A stretch of DNA of 64,000 nucleotides from Prinia subflava (taxonomy: Eukaryota > Chordata > Aves > Passeriformes > Cisticolidae): assembly GCF_021018805.1 (NCBI RefSeq), contig NC_086283.1, forward strand, positions 59,855,803 to 59,919,802, read 5' to 3'. The notes beneath the pieces are model-generated. The model saw only the letters and a list, made by a program, of their open reading frames with translations, did not search any database and was not told the DNA's origin. The translations under genes were made by a program, and so were the position numbers. The stretch's first letter is position 1; each line of letters starts with the position of its first letter. This document shows positions 49,507 to 62,939 of the stretch, piece after piece.

Positions 49507-50323
49507 TATATCAGAATTTTTGTGAATGAGGAAAGGAGAGGAAGCCAATATGTTTCTCTGCTTCTCTGTGTGTACCAAACACAGAAATATGCACATGAAA
49601 GCATATGTGTTTATATGTAAACATACACAAAATAGAAAAATGTAAAGGCTTGACTGTAAAGCTAAAAGTCTGAAAGCAGATGTGTCTTTTCCTTGAAATG
49701 AGACTTTGTGGGCTGTAAAACCACTTTCTGTCATTTTTGAGTCGTCCCGTGTCATAATGTTGGAAAGATTAGATTCGCTTGTTGTCTTTCCCCTGGTTCT
49801 TGAGCCTTACACAGTGCTGAGAAGTACTTTACAAAGAAAAAGAAAGTCTGTAAATCTTCAGTGAAATGGATAGACTCTGGAGTGGCAGAGGGAACTGTAG
49901 TTTGAACAGAGTGATCTTCAGGGGCAGACTGTGGCTGTGTGGGACCCTCCTCACTGATGATTGGTACAGCTGTTGTGTGAAGTTACTGCTCTGCATGTCT
50001 CAGAGCCACCATGGACTGTTGGGTTTGGACAAGTGGTATCCAAGATATTAAATTGCTCTTGCAAGTCTTTGGAAGTCTAGTTCTGTTCCCAGACACTTTC
50101 TTGATTCTGCTCCACATTTTGTGTCCCGAAGAGCTGTAGGATTGAGCCTGTGTTTTTTACCCATTTACAGGTTATGGTGTTTTCTCTGAAGTGTCACAGC
50201 TGTTCCTCCTCAGTTTCTTCCATTTATGCCAATACTCTTACAGACTTAATGTATTTGAAATAGAATATTTTTCTTATCCCAACTTCAGGGCATTGAGTTC
50301 TGGAAGAAGTTCATTTAGATAGT

Positions 50324-50325
<2 letters not shown>
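49507..50325. other. Non-coding DNA
   Basis: No gene is recognised. Text around 49860-50050 is more GC-balanced, but its frame (61 codons) is unfamiliar. Confidence 0.5.

Positions 50326-50366
<41 letters not shown>
50326..50366 (-). repeat. Poly(T) homopolymer, 41 T
   Basis: An uninterrupted run of 41 T (poly(A) on the minus strand), followed by TAGTTAGTTAGTTACTTAG words. It lies 2.4 kb from the oppositely oriented 50-A run. Confidence 0.95.
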
Positions 50367-53220
50367 CTAGTTAGTTAGTTACTTAGTTACTGTTTGATTC
50401 CTTTTTCTGTATAGAGGATTCAAAATCACACACAGCAATATGGAATTGTGAATACTCTTATGAAGGAGGTCAAAGGCTTGGCAAAAAATAAATAATCTTA
50501 TTCTTTCCTGGAATACTTGGCATATTTTTTCATTTGTGCTTTAGGTCTTCTTTATTTCTCCATTTCCCAATATCAAAAGTATCACATTTATTATTTTACA
50601 TGCCCTGTTGTACTGAAAGAGAGTGTTTGGTTTCTCTTTAGGTCTGATGAAAAATCCCTGGATATTTTTCGGGTTGACAGATCTCCATAATTGTCTGTAA
50701 GGCTATGTAACACTGCAATTGAACTTCATATTCCTGCTTTAATTTATAACATTTTAGGACATATTCCTTCTCACCTAACAAGTACGCACATGGTAAACAA
50801 GGTAGTAATTTTATTTTTTAAAAAATCAAAAGAGATATAATTGCAGTGTATCTGTCTACCATCCCTTTACACTAAAAACAGGTTGCTTGGATGAGTAAGA
50901 ATGACTCACGAGAGCCTACTGATGCTTAAAAAACCTGACATTACATTTAACCTTATTTATAACAGACAATATTAACAGATATTTCAGAAATAATTCAGGT
51001 TGCTATGGGATCCTTTATAAAAGCAGTCATGGTATATAATGTCTGGGACTGTGTTAGGCTGGGTTACATAACTTGCTTAAGCCTTTTTCTTCCCTCCTGT
51101 TTATAAATTATTGGTGGGGTGAGATATGAAAGTCTCCACAAAATATCTGGCCTTTCTTGGGAAGCTTGCTCATACTTTCTCAGTACTCTGTGTGTGTGAA
51201 TATACCGTGGCCTATCCACATAATCGTGTTTACATTGCCCACTGTGGCATCACCAACTGCTTTCATTTTTTCAGTGAAATATCGTGGAAGCTTGAAATAC
51301 GCTTTCTTTAATAAATAACTTTCATCATGTGTGGTTGTTCTCTCACACTGCTTTTGAAAATTTCTTTACAAATGGATAAGTTTCTCTTTCTCAAGGATTA
51401 CATTTTTTATTTGGCATTGAAATAATTTTTATATAAGGGGTGGGTGTACTGATTGTATTGTTATCATGACCTATTTTTGGATAGAACAAAACCAACATGA
51501 AGCAAATTTTAAAAAATGAAACGGAAAAGGTTGTGAGCTACATATTTGTAAGTCTGCTTGGGGAAAAAAAAAGTGGGTGATTTTAGTCATTCTTAAAACC
51601 ATAAATCAGGAGGAACATTACAGAAAAGCTGAGTTTTGACATGCCCCAAAAAACACACTTTTGTTTTAGGTAATGTAAAGAAAATAACGCTTAATTTCTG
51701 AAGAAAAACACTTAGAGGATTGTACTTTATCTCTGAGTTCTCAGCTAACATCCTGCTATCCAAATCAGTTGAGAGATTTTCCAAAACAATCAATAACATG
51801 ACGTGAAAGCAGGTTTTGTAAGTAGGAATGCATAACTTTTAAATAATGTTTCTTAGTAAACAGTAAGAGAAACATAGGCAAATATCAATTCTGTTTGAAT
51901 TCAGAAGGGTTTATTTCTGATAGTAGTCAATACATAATAAGTTCAGGCCCTTTGTAGCCTGATGCTTTGATGCTGCATAGATTTGGTTTTGAGGCTGTTT
52001 CTACAAACTAATTAAAAATCAAAAAAACAAACTTCCTTACAGTTAGGTAAAATGTGCTGTATATACTTGTTCTACAACAGCAACAAATGCATTAGAATTC
52101 CATAGCTATCTTGCTATTCTGAAAATAAATAAATTTCTATATTGTTTCAGATTTTTGCACTGGTTTCTGGAAGGAGCAATTTATAGTATTCATTTGCTCA
52201 GGCATGCATGCACAAAGTGATTTTCAACAAGCCAAAGAATTCTGTCTTCTCCCTTATGAGTGAATGTGCTTTGCCCTCACTAGGAAAAGAAAAAATTCCA
52301 TGTACTCTGAAATTTCATGCATCAGAGTTTTTCAGGACAAAGACAACTATCTTTGCAGATTTTCTGCAAACCTCAAAACCCCAAAAACCCAAAACCTTTG
52401 CTTTCAAACTTACATGTTAATCATGACTCAAAAGAAAATAAAGATGTAGAGAAATGATTTTTAAAAAGTCAGAATCTGCTAAAAAGAGCTTTTAGGGTTT
52501 ATTAAGTACAGTTCTACCAAACCGTGCATTCTGGAAAATTAAAAAATAGATGGCTCTGCTGTACAGTGGTGGTAACTGAAAGCAAGGGCATTTTTGTTTG
52601 TATATTACCCATTTTATTAAATTGATCAAAGACATAAATATATTTATATTATCAATATTTTATTCTTAATTTTTATACATAAATTTTGATAACTCACAAC
52701 AGCATTGAGGTTAAGACATCAAACCCATGTGAGCAAATTTAGGAATGTTGATTTTGGTAATAGGGAGATAATTTGTACTCAGTACAAAGATAATTTGTAC
52801 CTCAGTCCAGTAACACATTTAAGCACACCTTTGCTCTAAGCCAAGCTGTCTGCAGCAGTTGCTCACTTGTTTGGGTCTGTAGCTCTTACTGGTCCTTCCT
52901 TAAAACTATTTGCAGCTGCTCATCACAAAGAGTTGTGCTCTAATATGAACAAGGGCTTCCAGGCTTTCTTAACCTCGTTTTGGGTGCACACTGTCAACAA
53001 GAATAAAATTTTCACTGAAGATGGTTGGAGAAAAATTTGATAATCACTGTAGGTTTTGAAATACTCAATAGCCACTAGGTTCTCATGTAACAATGCACCT
53101 ACTGGTAAAAAATTCTATTAAAAGCTATTCAATAGAAATCCAGAAAATTAAATCTAAAGACATCAATTTATTGTCTACTTCCCAAGGCACTCACAAGTTT
53201 TTAAAAAATGATAATTAAAA
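50367..53220. other. AT-rich non-coding DNA
   Basis: No gene is recognised. A 22-bp-period tandem duplication is at 52766-52809. Confidence 0.55.
52766..52809 (+). repeat. Two-copy 22-bp tandem duplication
   Basis: AGATAATTTGTAC followed by CAGT occurs at 52766 and again 22 bp later at 52788. The junction contains the palindrome TTGTACT-C-AGTACAA. Confidence 0.8.
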
Positions 53221-53229
53221 CATAACATG

Positions 53230-54180
53230 ATGGAGTCTTGTCTTTTCTCCATTTTTCTCTCTCCCTGGTCACAGGCAACAGACGGCCACAGGAGGCATCC
53301 TGTGGGCTTGTCCCTGGTCATGTATCAGATGGGCTCAGCTGATAGGCTGGGTGAAGTAGTGGACATTCTCCAGCATGCTTGGCAGCCCAGCTTGGAGATC
53401 ACTGCTCACAGAAGAAGGGAACCTGCCAGCTTTCACAGATCTGTACTTGCAAGAGGAGACCTAAACCTGTGAGGCAGCACCCTGCCATCGAGCTCCTGGC
53501 TGACACCCACACACTGTGAGTAATCCTCCAGTGGGGGAGGCATTCCAGCTGAAGGGAGCCATCTCTCATTCCTCAAGCCCCTAGGAAAAAACCCAAATGA
53601 GCAGCTGTTTCCGTAGGAAGAATTAAGGGCTCACCAGGCACATCAGGCTCTCAAGACCTGTTCTTTGGAGGATTTTGAGGAACACTGGTATCACATCTGC
53701 TTAGGTAGAATGGGAGAACTTCCTCTCATGTGAAGGAGCCAGGACTGCGGATCTCCTGGCCACTCTCAGCTTTTCAGTCCCTCTGCTGATTTCCCGCCCC
53801 AGCTGGGTGTCAAATGTATGTGCCCATTCCTCCTTGGCACCAGGCTGACAGCACAGAAGTGTAGACAGCTATGCCAAGTCCAAGAAGCTGGGAAACCCAG
53901 GTTTCTCACCAATGTCCCCTTGCTGGTTCATGGGCAAGAACAACAGCAGGCTCAGCAGTGGTCACGGTGTCCCCACATCACACGCGGCCAAGCCCAACAC
54001 CCATGAGGCACATAAGGCAAACCTCAGGGCGCTGGGCTCCAAAGATGAGCAAGCAGTTCAGCTGTGCCAGCACTCATCCTTACGCCTGCAAGCAAAACTC
54101 TTTTTCCACATATTCTTTATTCCACTGCCAGTCCTCTGAATCACCATGTCCTTCCCTGTTTCCCCCTTGTATGCACACCT
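53230..54180. other. GC-richer island of about 1 kb, unidentified
   Basis: The composition changes abruptly from AT-rich flanks to text rich in CAGC, CCTGG, GGGAGG and CCCC words, with scattered CpG (CCCGCCCC at about 53795, CACGCGGCC at about 53981). Overlapping open frames (53227-53472, 53818-54006, 53871-54182) give no recognisable protein. CpG is too sparse for a CpG-island promoter. A decayed endogenous long terminal repeat, another retroelement, or a non-coding RNA exon are all possible; none can be chosen from sequence alone. Confidence 0.45.
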
Positions 54181-56922
54181 AGCTTGCATATGTTTTTTAA
54201 AAGATGAAAAAAGCACAAAGTTTTCTGCCTACATTCCTGCCTTTGCCATCTTCATTGGGCAAGGCACACAGTGCAGCAGTAACAAAAATGTGGTTTTTTT
54301 TCCTTGATCTTTATGCTAATAATTTGATAATAAACAGCAGAAATAATTTCAAAATACCAGGAAAGCAGTTAAAAGAAAAAAACAAACTTGACAGGTAATA
54401 AATAATTTAACACCTCACCCTAACGCAACCTGCAGTGTCTTTCAGTCACGTTATGGATGTACACTCATCAGTTTTTGTGGTGCTTTGCATAAATTTCATT
54501 AGTATGAACAGAGTAATGTTAAAACACACACATAGACACAATTTTCTGGCTCTTCAGTTCATTATGAAATACTTTACCTCTGGGCAGATGACTCATACGC
54601 TATTAAATTTCTCTATCCTTGAGTTGTGTCATAGCCAAAAAAAGGGTGCAGTCACTCATAATCTTTATTAAACAAGTTGAATACACCCACTCAGGGAAAA
54701 TGCTGTTGTATGACTTTAATGTGTCCTGCAGCAGCATTAACATGCTTTTAGGTCATTCAGTTCTGTGTTGTGGAGCTACAATGATAAATCCATGGTGAAA
54801 ACTGGGGGAATTTCCCTGCCTGTTCTGAGTAGTTACAGAGGCATTACCCAGAAGGTTTAAATTCCTGCTTAGCAGAAGGAAATATTTGCCTCATGTTGTA
54901 TTGTGAACAGTACAGTCCAGTACAGATGAGAGTTGTTCACTGTTGTAGCAAGGCAGTTGCTTTTATTTAGGAATAAAAAAGAGCTGTACTCCAATGCTAG
55001 CCAAATTTCCACAATCCCTATTCAGATCCCCTCTCTGCCAAGGACCCCTCATATAACTTTCCTTAATTTCCTGGATTGTTCATTTCCAATATGAAAACCA
55101 GGATAATCAAATTGCTTTTGCTGCTTCCACTTGCAGTGGATTGATGTGAGCCTGGTCTGCATGGCCACTCTCCAGCATACTGGGGCTGTGCCTGGAACCG
55201 GGGAATTTGATTGATACTGAGGTGTCGAGGTGCTGCAGCACTGCAGCTAATTCCCCTTATGTTTATACATAAGGCGGGGATAAAACCCATGATGAGTTTT
55301 TAGCGCAGCAGGTCACTGCTGCAAACTGTGGAGTTTATGCATCTGGGGATACGGTGAACTCTAGCAAACCATTTGTGTGGGGCAATATAATTCTGAAGAA
55401 ATTTTTAGTTTCACCTCTTTTGTGAAACAGGTCTGTTTAAAACTGTAATCTTCTTAAGGATTAATCTTTAGCAGAATAGACATTAAACTTGAATTATTTC
55501 TTATGGATTTTATTATTTATTCTGTCAAGAACTGGACATGAATTCCTGTGGTTTTATTTCTTAAACTGAGGGAAAGCACGCAACTGCTATAAATCATAAA
55601 TAGGAAATCCAAATGGCTTATATAACATTAAAAAAAAAGTCACAAAACCTTTTGTGAATATATTTAGGCCAGAACCAGTCTTTTTTTAGGGTGGAATAGA
55701 AAACACTTTACCAGCCATTAAAATGTCCTATATATATTAGCTGGATTAAGCTAGTAATTTCAACTGGAAAAGAGTTTTGTGTGGTAACCTGCAATGAAGG
55801 AATTTTCTTGTCACTGTAACTTCTTTGTCTACCCTTAGAGCTAGTCCTATTAAATGTTGCATGAATGATTCAAAGGCATTTAGAAGAACAACACAAATCT
55901 ATTTGCCCATACAGGAAATTCAGGATTTGTTCTGGTAGTAGCTTGCAGTGACAACACTGGAAATTAATTCTCTTATGAACACACTCGATTAATGTATTGT
56001 TATGAATGAAGAATCATCTGGTCATCTGGTTTTCTTGTATTTAGGGATATATTTTTGCTTGGGAAAGGAAAATATTTTAAGTTGAAAAAGAGGGATTCAG
56101 AAAGTTATTTCTAATCTTTGTAGGGTTGTTTGTTTGTTTCAAAACCTGTACTTATTGAAATGAACTTGCAATATTTTTATAATTAAGAGGTTCATTGTCC
56201 TGTCATCGGAGCATATAAAGCTGTAAATTCTATGAATTCTTGTAAATCCTAGTTATTCCAATAATGCCAATAATATAATATGCAAACTCCTGTGATTCTA
56301 AGAAATATCTATTGCTGTGTGAAAGAACAATATGGAAGCTAAATTTTAACTCTTTTCAAGAAAGAAAAAGCAAAATTCTCTTAACTTCATCAGTAAGAAC
56401 TCCTTCCTTTCCCCATCCTTATTGGTACATTGGATTACTGTAGAAAGTACCTGAATTGATGAAACAAAGGAACATTAATATGAACAGCAGCAACAAAGGA
56501 ACAGCCATCACGATGATAATGGACCAAGGGCGTTGTTAAAAATTGCTCCTCAAGATGCACATTTATTGTGAATACCTTGGTTTTATGACTTTTATCCTTA
56601 GCCTTACAGCAATATGTAAAAACCCCTTAATTTTCTCTGTAGCAATGTTTCTCATCTCATTTCTTGGACATAAATTGCCTAAAGTTGATCTTTAAAGAAC
56701 CTTTAAAGTGTCTAAATGCTTAATGGGGGAGATAAAGAAATATGACTGTGACTAGAATTCCACTGAGATAAAGATTAGATTGCCAAAACTACTCTACTAA
56801 TGAAAGGCAAAACCACCATCTTTATCTCATTATGATTGTCACAACAGTAAAAGTTCATACTAAGTAACTATTTTAATTTATTTTTTGTTTTTCTGTAACT
56901 TGCAATTTCATTCAAAACAGAT
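54181..56922. other. AT-rich non-coding DNA
   Basis: No gene is recognised. A three-hairpin cluster lies at 55230-55322 within a GC-balanced stretch (about 55000-55400). Confidence 0.5.
55230..55322. repeat. Cluster of three short hairpins
   Basis: Within 93 bp there are three perfect structures. The palindrome GTGCTGCAGCAC is at 55230-55241. CCTTATGT pairs with ACATAAGG across TTAT at 55255-55274. GCAGCAG pairs with CTGCTGC across GTCA at 55305-55322. Each stem is only 6-8 bp. Confidence 0.7.
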
Positions 56923-57057
56923 GCAATCAAAACCAAACCAAACAAAAAAAAAAGTCAAATAAACAAACAAAAACCACCCCCAAACAAAAATACAAAACAC
57001 AAAACCCAAAGAAAATAAAACAACAACAACCAACTAGAAAGACCCCCACCCAAACAC
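56923..57057 (+). repeat. A/C-rich low-complexity tract
   Basis: About 135 bp almost lacking G and T, with CCAAACCAAAC, AAACAAACAAAAACC, CCCCCAAAC, AACAACAACAACC and CCCCCACCC words. It is the longest of the strand-skewed tracts in the window. On the minus strand it reads as an open frame rich in Phe, Val, Gly and Cys, which is an artefact of composition. Confidence 0.9.
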
Positions 57058-60000
57058 TATGTGAATCAAAATAATGTAAATATTTCAAACCCTTCTTTGT
57101 GAAAATCACTTGATCTTAAGGGTTGTTAGTAAACCTAAGTGATTAAAATTTAGGGTTCTATGAATAAATGTTATTTCTTAATGCCAGGCTAAAGACAAAG
57201 ACAAGAGAGTAGCCATACAGTTGTACAATTCTTATAAAGTAGCAAACCAGCAACTCATAACCACATTAGAAAAAAGATGAATAATTTAGATGTCAAGCTG
57301 ACACATACTGGACTAGCTTCCTTACCTCTTAAAATTCATAAGTCTATACAGGTCTTTTAGTATGATTCAGATCTCATAATTTAATGAAACAAACTTCATC
57401 AGAGGCATTCATTAAATAACAATTCTGATAGAGAGATAATTAAGAATGACGAATTGAATACCTACTTTCTTTTCCTCTATCATTCTGTGAAAATTACCTA
57501 CAAAGGTGTAATTTGCTAATTAAATCATGTGATCCAAATCAATGTTTCAGGCATGTAATTGCTTGGTGTTTTGTTCTTCTTGAAGAAATAATGGAAATTT
57601 CCATGAGAATTGAGGATGTACCTGCCTTTTATTACTTTTTAAAACTATATTCTCATTAAAGATGTTGATAATGTCTTTTTCTCTACTATCTTAAAAAGGA
57701 ATGGACTAAAAGCAGGAAGACTTAGAATCTGGAGTATATTGAGATTGGGTGTTCTTAAGGTTGTGTATCTGCAAGAATCTTTCAGGAGTAAGCTGGTCTT
57801 CATTTAAATACAGCAAACTACTTAACTACACTCTCTTTTCTGTCCCTGATCAGCAAAGGGCAAAAACACATATTCTGCATGAAGGGAGTATTTCTGCAAT
57901 TTTACACAACTACTTAAATTTTGTTTTCCTCCCCTTTCATCCTTGTTTTTATGTGCAAAATAATGTCTTAAAAATTAATGAAGACTCAGTTTAAAGCTTT
58001 TTGCTTTTTGCTTCCTGATGCAGATAATTTCTGCAACCATGTCAAGAATGAAGTATTATTTTGTATTGCATGCTGCTGTGAATGAGGTGGCTACTGTCTA
58101 TCTTTGAGAAGCTCCATCATCCAAATGTTAATTGATAACTTGGCTTGTTAAAAAATACAGAATGTATTTATCATCTTTTCATAGATGGATAGAATTTATC
58201 CTTCAAAACTGAAAATAAGGCTGAGTGCAGTGCATAATTCTTTATGATAAGGGAAATTACAAACTAAAAATCATCCATTCCAGTAAAAAAATCCCATCAT
58301 CCGATTTTCTAACAGATTTTAAAGCATATACCTAAAGTTTCTGGTTTATTCAAGAAGAGTTTCTCGTTTTCTCAAGGACAGACCCAGATTTCTTGCTTAA
58401 AGAGTATAAGTTTCCTGCAGTCAATTCACTGCTTTTCTGTTTGTTTTGCTATGTTTTTTTATCATGTTTCTAACATTATTGTCATTACAGAAATCTGACA
58501 GGTCTAATGTGACATGTCTTTATGACAGCACTGGGATATTAATAAGAAGAAGGTGAAAAATAATTTGACCTACATTTAACTAAAGCTGAATCTTTATTAC
58601 AGAATTTTTTTACAAAATGCCCAAATGCAATGTATTTCTCTGGCTGCTGGTTCCTACCATTCTGTTTCGCAGTTGGCAAACAGAAAAGCCAAGAATGAGT
58701 GGCACAAAGACTGTAATTTCTCTACTTTCCCAGAAACTTTCTCTTTATTTTACTGCCTTGTATTAATACTTAGTTTTTCTGATTTGTGATTGACTATTTG
58801 TACACTCTATTATTTTCAGAAATTGCCTAGATAGACACAGTCTGAGATTAGCACATCCTTAGAAATGTGACTAGCAATTCATTTGTAGTTATTTAGCTTC
58901 AGTTGTTAGCAGTGAGTTAACAATTTCCTAGCAGGGGGACTTCAGTTCTGTGTGAGGAGGGTTCTGTGGATTTTCCAGATTTCAGATAAGTTTTCTGGAG
59001 ATAATACTGCCATGGGCTGTAGATATTCAAGGCAGACAGATCTTCAACCTTGCAGCTGTTTGGTTGCCATGCTGATTTTCACATGCTGCCCTATAGCTCA
59101 GAGACATTTAGCACCTACCCATCAAACTTTGCTTGGCCAGTGTTATTAATCCTTGTCTGGACAGTAGTTAAAATCACCATTTTCATACCTGTGTTTTTGT
59201 GTACTGGGACTGCTCTTCTCTAACTGCTCTAACATGTCCTGGTGGCATCAGTGACTCCTTTGGAAGTAATGGGATAACAATGCCTGGATATGCCTCTCCT
59301 CCATGCCTGTTCTTCTGGCAGTTTTTGTGTGTGGTTGTCAAGCAAATTAAGCATACCCTAGGACAGTGACTAGAAACCCATGAAACTGTGATATCTTCCA
59401 ATAGACATTCTGACTGATTTACAGGTTTGCATTCTCTTTATGCTTCTTAGCTAGATGTAAAGGACACAGACAAAAACCAGCTGACTTCATATCTCAATGT
59501 CTCCATTACTCCTATAAGAGAGGTGACATGAAGACACAGAAACATATTACCATCATGGAAAATCCCAAGATCTTCGAGTCACAACAGAATGATAAGTATA
59601 TATAGCCTCTGTATAGGATAAACCACTTAAGTAGCCATTTGTAAAAGATTCTTACTGCAAGTGTCTAAGCAATGTCCTGTACCCTGAAAATATCTATCAC
59701 AACTATCTCTGAAATTTCTGGGGTTAATACGAAGGTGGCAAGTTTAAGGATATCAAGCCACCTCCTGTTTTGTATGAACAGTGATAAACTCCTAAGTACA
59801 ACTGGAGCAAAACCTTTATTAGATGTGACCTGAACAGACTTGTTCTTCTATTGTAGCTCAAGATTAAAGCATTTGTTGCAACATTTTTTTAAGTAATCCT
59901 CTCTCTGGCTGACTCATAACAGCTGTTAAATAACTAGATATTTAGCTTAAAATGAACTGAACCTATAAATTTAGAAGTGATATAATAACCAACCCCTTTA

Positions 60001-60655
60001 AACATAGCAAAATCTTCTGTCATCATTTGAATGCTTTATGCTGACCTCACTAAATGCATCTGATTGAGCTGATCTAATACCATATTTGACAGAAGATGGT
60101 AACAATTGTAATTATGTATTTCTGATGCATTATGGAGAAGGGCAGACACCACATAGGAGTGAGAGGCACCATGTAGTGGGAGACAGAAAAGTTGACATAG
60201 TGTTTTTGAAATGTCTAAAAGATTGTTTGGAGTTTGTTTGCCGAGTGTTTCAATGACAGCACATGCAAAAATGGTCTGTTTTTCCTTATATTCTTTACCC
60301 CCCTTTTCAGTTATCTGGTAGTCTCTCTTTCTGCTCACAGGATTGTCCATGTTATCATAGCTTTGTTATGAGCACAGTGGTGGTAATATTCACCTTTTTT
60401 TTCTGCCTTCTTAGAGGTTCTTATTTGTCAGAAACTTCTTAACAGTAATTCTACCTGGTGCTCTTGCAGCATCTCATTATCTCTTGACCAGAGTACTTCA
60501 GAAGTGTTGACTTTTTCTGGTGGGAGAGACTGACACCTAGAGAAGTAAATGACTTATGTAGGGCAGACTCAGTCTTTTTATTCATAGCCCCCTCCTAACA
60601 TACATGACAAGGCATCCTCAAGCTCTTTTTTTCCCCCAATGAAGATACAACATGC
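57058..60655. other. AT-rich non-coding DNA
   Basis: No gene or repeat family is recognised over 3.6 kb. Frames up to 104 codons (minus, 60036-60350) are unfamiliar. Confidence 0.55.
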
Positions 60656-60675
60656 ATATAAAGGCCTTTATATAT

Positions 60676-60706
<31 letters not shown>
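60656..60706 (+). repeat. 18-bp perfect palindrome next to a 27-A run
   Basis: ATATAAAGG-CCTTTATAT (60656-60673) is a perfect zero-spacer palindrome holding divergent TATAAA words. A run of 27 A follows at 60680-60706. A single such palindrome is not far from chance expectation. Confidence 0.85.
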
Positions 60707-60709
<3 letters not shown>

Positions 60710-62917
60710 GGAAAAACTCAACCAGATGAAAAAGAAAAGCTTTTCTCTTGTTGACAAAAGTAACTTGCTTCCATTTCACATATTCTCTTGGTTCAATTTG
60801 CACTGGTCCTAAGGTTTCCTTTAACCTTTGCAGTATTATTTGAAAATATATTGTCTACTGTTGGAATTAAACCAAGGAAATGAGAAGCGTTTTTCTATGT
60901 GGACAGGTTTCATGAAGACTGAAGTAAAATCAATTTTAAAGATCACATTCCTGAAACCTTTTAAAAAGACACTCAGCTTTAAGGCTATGTGAAGTGCCTT
61001 AGGACTTGAAGGTTAATGATTTGAGTAATGTGTTGCCTCAGTGCAGACCTGAATTCATAAGATAATAATTCATACCCAGAAGTGGAAATGCTCAGTTTCA
61101 TTCTTCCCACAGTAAAGATGAGACCACCAGTGTTTGTGGACCCCAATGGTTTCAGGACATTTCCTTCTGTTTTGAGCTACATCTGTATTGTTGGGAAGTC
61201 TGAGTGTTTACTTACACTGTACTCTGTGCAAGCACGGAGTGAAATAATAACTTTTTTGAGACCTGATAGAGCACAACAAGGCAGTGACACAGATGCATCT
61301 GTCACGATACTAATGTGAGCCAGCTGATAGCAATTCTCACTGTGATTTGTTGTTCTCCTCTGAGTGTAAGGGGCAATCAGAGAGAAAGTCCAAAGATATT
61401 CACCTGAAAATGAGGTGGAGGAAATTCTGTGAAGGACTGTGCAGTATCAATCACCTTATCATAACAGAAGAAGTAGAGACGGGTATGTGAAGAACCTTGA
61501 GAGTGACAAGAAGTTACCTATATTTGATAAGAAGGACAAGAAAAGACAGAAGTGGTATGGTGTTACAAAAACTGAAGTCATCTAAGCTACAATATAAGAA
61601 AGTAATATTTTGCAGCAGCAAAGCAGGAATGGAAGGGGCTGATCTAAACTCCTGCTTGCCAGAGTGAGTCACAGATAATGTTGTGATGAATGGGTTGGAT
61701 TTTAAGAGCTGAAGAAATCAAATTTGTTGTTTGGAATAGCCACATCCCTGAGAAAGAGAAAAACAGACAATGAGATGATCAATTCAGTATTACAGATTGA
61801 GAATCTGTAAGGCAGGTAAGCATAAAGAAAGAAAAGTAGGGAAAGTCTGCCAAAATAGAGGGATGGCTCAAAACCTCCTGAAGAGATGTGAGAGAAACAG
61901 GACAAAACTTCATTTTTGAGAACAAAATTGACCTACAATAGTCTGTGGCTGCCTTGTTTCTCTCATGTAACCTTATCTTTTTGTAACTTTGAGGATTAAA
62001 TAGGAATATCTCATACAACATTAGAAAAATATTATAGACCTCTATCAGGTCAAGTGAATTTAAAAACCTCTATCAGCTATCAGACATAGTAATGTTTTTA
62101 CTCGTTGAAGAGGGTGTGAAGTAACCCAATGAAAGTATCCAGTGAAGACAAGTCAGGTGCTCAGTGGTATTTTAACCAGGGGAAAATTAACCTGAATGTT
62201 ACTGGAAGCAAAACCACTTAACAAAAGACATGGTCAAAATGGTAGTGGGATGGAGAATTACATTCTGTCCTGGTCACAGGAGGCCATGCCTGCACAGCAA
62301 TGGATAGCCTCACAGGAATACTGCAGCTCTCTGATCTCCCTTTCCTATTTTCCTATCTCTCCTCCCTCCTCCTATTTTAGCTACACAGGCACTGCTTCTG
62401 TATACATAGTCTGGTTTCCCTCAGGAGACTGAACTGAAACCACACTGTTTCAACTGTAACAATGGTGTTAGTTCCTCTCTCTTCCCATTCCTTAGTAACC
62501 TGTTACAAAATCTGAGTCAATGCAGCTAAGTTCAGAGTTGTGTTTCACACAGACAGAGGACAGAGGAAAGAAGAAAGAGGTTGACAGTGAGGCTGCAGAG
62601 AAGATCAGAGTTGTGCATGTAATGCCCAAGAGACCTCCTGAACATTCACTGTCCTCTGCCCAAGCTGAGAACAGGGCTTCCATCAGATCTAGGGGTTTCC
62701 CCTCCTGGAAGAGAACGTGATGTTATGGGAAGGGGCAAAAGGGGATGTAGCACACTGCACCACATAAAACTGACTTTTATTAACTGTGTTCCTTACAGGG
62801 CAACTGCTCCACAGCTGCAGTTTTACAGCTCAGGGTTAGGATCTCCAAGGGGCTTGGGCTCTCCTTCAGGTCTAGGAACAGCTCAGTGTCCGTCCATGGG
62901 GTCTTCAGCTAGCTGTC
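60707..62917. other. Non-coding DNA, GC-richer after 62250
   Basis: No gene is recognised. The block 62250-62920 is more GC-balanced. It has a TTACAGGGCAACTGCTCC word near 62795 that recalls avian endogenous long terminal repeats I have seen, but not enough is recognisable to call an element. Confidence 0.4.
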
Positions 62918-62939
62918 AAAAAAAAAAAAAAAAAAAAAA
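62918..62939 (+). repeat. Poly(A) run, 22 A
   Basis: Twenty-two uninterrupted A. The preceding GC-richer text (about 62795-62917) could make this the tail of an inserted sequence, but no AATAAA signal is found just upstream. Confidence 0.9.

Noticed and set aside
62794..62939. Solo endogenous retroviral long terminal repeat ending in poly(A)
   Set aside because: Only one short word looks familiar. No TG...CA ends, target-site duplication or polyadenylation signal could be identified.
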